A DNA stretch of 64,000 nt, taken from NCBI GenBank assembly GCA_030832085.1, contig JAURJU010000050.1:341786-405785 (forward strand), given 5' to 3'. This document shows, in pieces, positions 63,759 to 64,000 of the stretch. Within the stretch, counting starts at the first letter, position 1, and each line of letters begins with the position of its first letter. The DNA is from Chitinophagales bacterium (lineage in GTDB: Bacteria; Bacteroidota; Bacteroidia; Chitinophagales; Chitinophagaceae). A program made the translations under genes and the position numbers. The notes below the pieces were generated by a model that did no database searches, was not told the origin of the DNA, and was given only the letters and a program-made list of their open reading frames with translations.

Positions 63759-64000
63759 ATGAAACAACAATTCCTTTTTGTGGCTATCCTCTTCAGCATG
63801 GGTCTTGCTGCACAACAAAAACAACTGACAGAAAACCAGATGCTCCATGGTGGAGTGAACTACATCACCAAACAACTGCCCAGGGTACTTGGATGGGTAG
63901 ACGATTCAAGGTTGCTGATCAACAAAAAGGAACACCAGGATTCTGCAATGAAAGTATTTCTTGTGGATTGCAAAACCGGAAAGCAAACGGAATCTTCTGC
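63759..64000 (+). CDS. Start of an S9/DPP-IV-type peptidase, cut by the window edge
   Basis: An ATG at 63759 opens a frame that stays open to base 64000. It encodes a signal peptide (MKQQFLFVAILFSMGLAAQ) and then a stretch, QLPRVLGWVDDSRLLINKKE, that resembles the first blades of dipeptidyl-peptidase IV propellers. Only 80 residues are visible and the catalytic domain is outside, so the family is a guess from the N-terminus. Confidence 0.5.
   Translation, partial: MKQQFLFVAILFSMGLAAQQKQLTENQMLHGGVNYITKQLPRVLGWVDDSRLLINKKEHQDSAMKVFLVDCKTGKQTESS

Noticed and set aside
1..64000. tRNA, rRNA, CRISPR arrays, insertion sequences, prophage genes
   Set aside because: I looked for direct-repeat arrays, transposase motifs and structured RNA stretches and recognised none. 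A tool-based scan could still find a missed tRNA.

Overview
The window reads as a chromosomal segment of a polysaccharide-degrading Bacteroidota, most likely Chitinophagia/Chitinophagaceae. The signs are two SusC/SusD pairs, lipoprotein signals of the form x-x-x-G/S-C-K-K, MadL/ACSF3-like genes, a CrtZ/CrtY/CruF/CrtD-type carotenoid set, and several -7 boxes of the Bacteroidota type TAnnTTTG. No tRNA, rRNA, CRISPR array, insertion sequence or prophage gene was recognised. Species assignment is inference.

Left part (1-12075, all on the minus strand). This is a polysaccharide-utilisation locus. Reading along the minus strand it holds a FAH-fold dehydratase/hydrolase, a PL20/heparin-lyase-I-like jelly-roll lipoprotein, a CE1/PHB-depolymerase-like esterase, SusC, SusD, a GH50/agarase-like clan GH-A hydrolase, a MatB/ACSF3-like malonyl-CoA synthetase, an alpha/beta-hydrolase and the start of madL (malonate transporter). 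The last five genes are joined by very short gaps or overlaps. Malonate activation and uptake at the end of a SusCD operon is unusual.

12246-30939, a second locus directed at a sulfated uronate/hexosamine glycan. It has a PL8 lyase, a Cys-type sulfatase (plus strand, behind an arsC), an SGNH-sulfatase fusion, GH20, GH88, heparinase II/III-like lyase, an alginate-lyase-like lipoprotein, SusD, SusC and a sugar-porter MFS protein. Together these would bind, cut by beta-elimination, desulfate, remove delta-4,5-uronate and remove hexosamine. A clear intrinsic terminator lies between susD and the enzyme genes. 31091-35406 adds an FAD oxidoreductase, an acetyl-xylan-esterase-like lipid/sugar esterase, and a lipoprotein that joins a c-type heme motif to a peptidylglycine-monooxygenase-like copper fold.

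35673-43212, mixed housekeeping and stress: PAP2 phosphatase, lycopene cyclase and beta-carotene hydroxylase, a TerB-like protein, universal stress protein, a deoxyhypusine-synthase-like enzyme, aldose epimerase, and a umuDC pair. UmuD has lost both catalytic residues. The umuDC promoter carries two identical palindromic 13-mers placed as operators.

43720-48627, a stress/regulation group: LOG-family nucleotidase-like protein, two small coiled-coil proteins flanking an Hsp20, and a PAS histidine kinase overlapping a receiver-CRP fusion regulator.

48711-53964 is a compact minus-strand operon: RidA, aldehyde dehydrogenase, glutathione peroxidase, Idi, CrtD-like desaturase and CruF-like hydratase. 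Together with crtY/crtZ it suggests a monocyclic hydroxylated carotenoid of the saproxanthin/myxol/flexixanthin kind. The right end (54024-64000) is core metabolism and envelope: TsaB, ArsR-type regulator, LpxL-like acyltransferase, a double-CDGSH protein, MeaB-like GTPase, CoaX, an outer-membrane protein, LptC, a BNR/sortilin-like propeller protein, an M20 amidohydrolase and the start of an S9-type peptidase.
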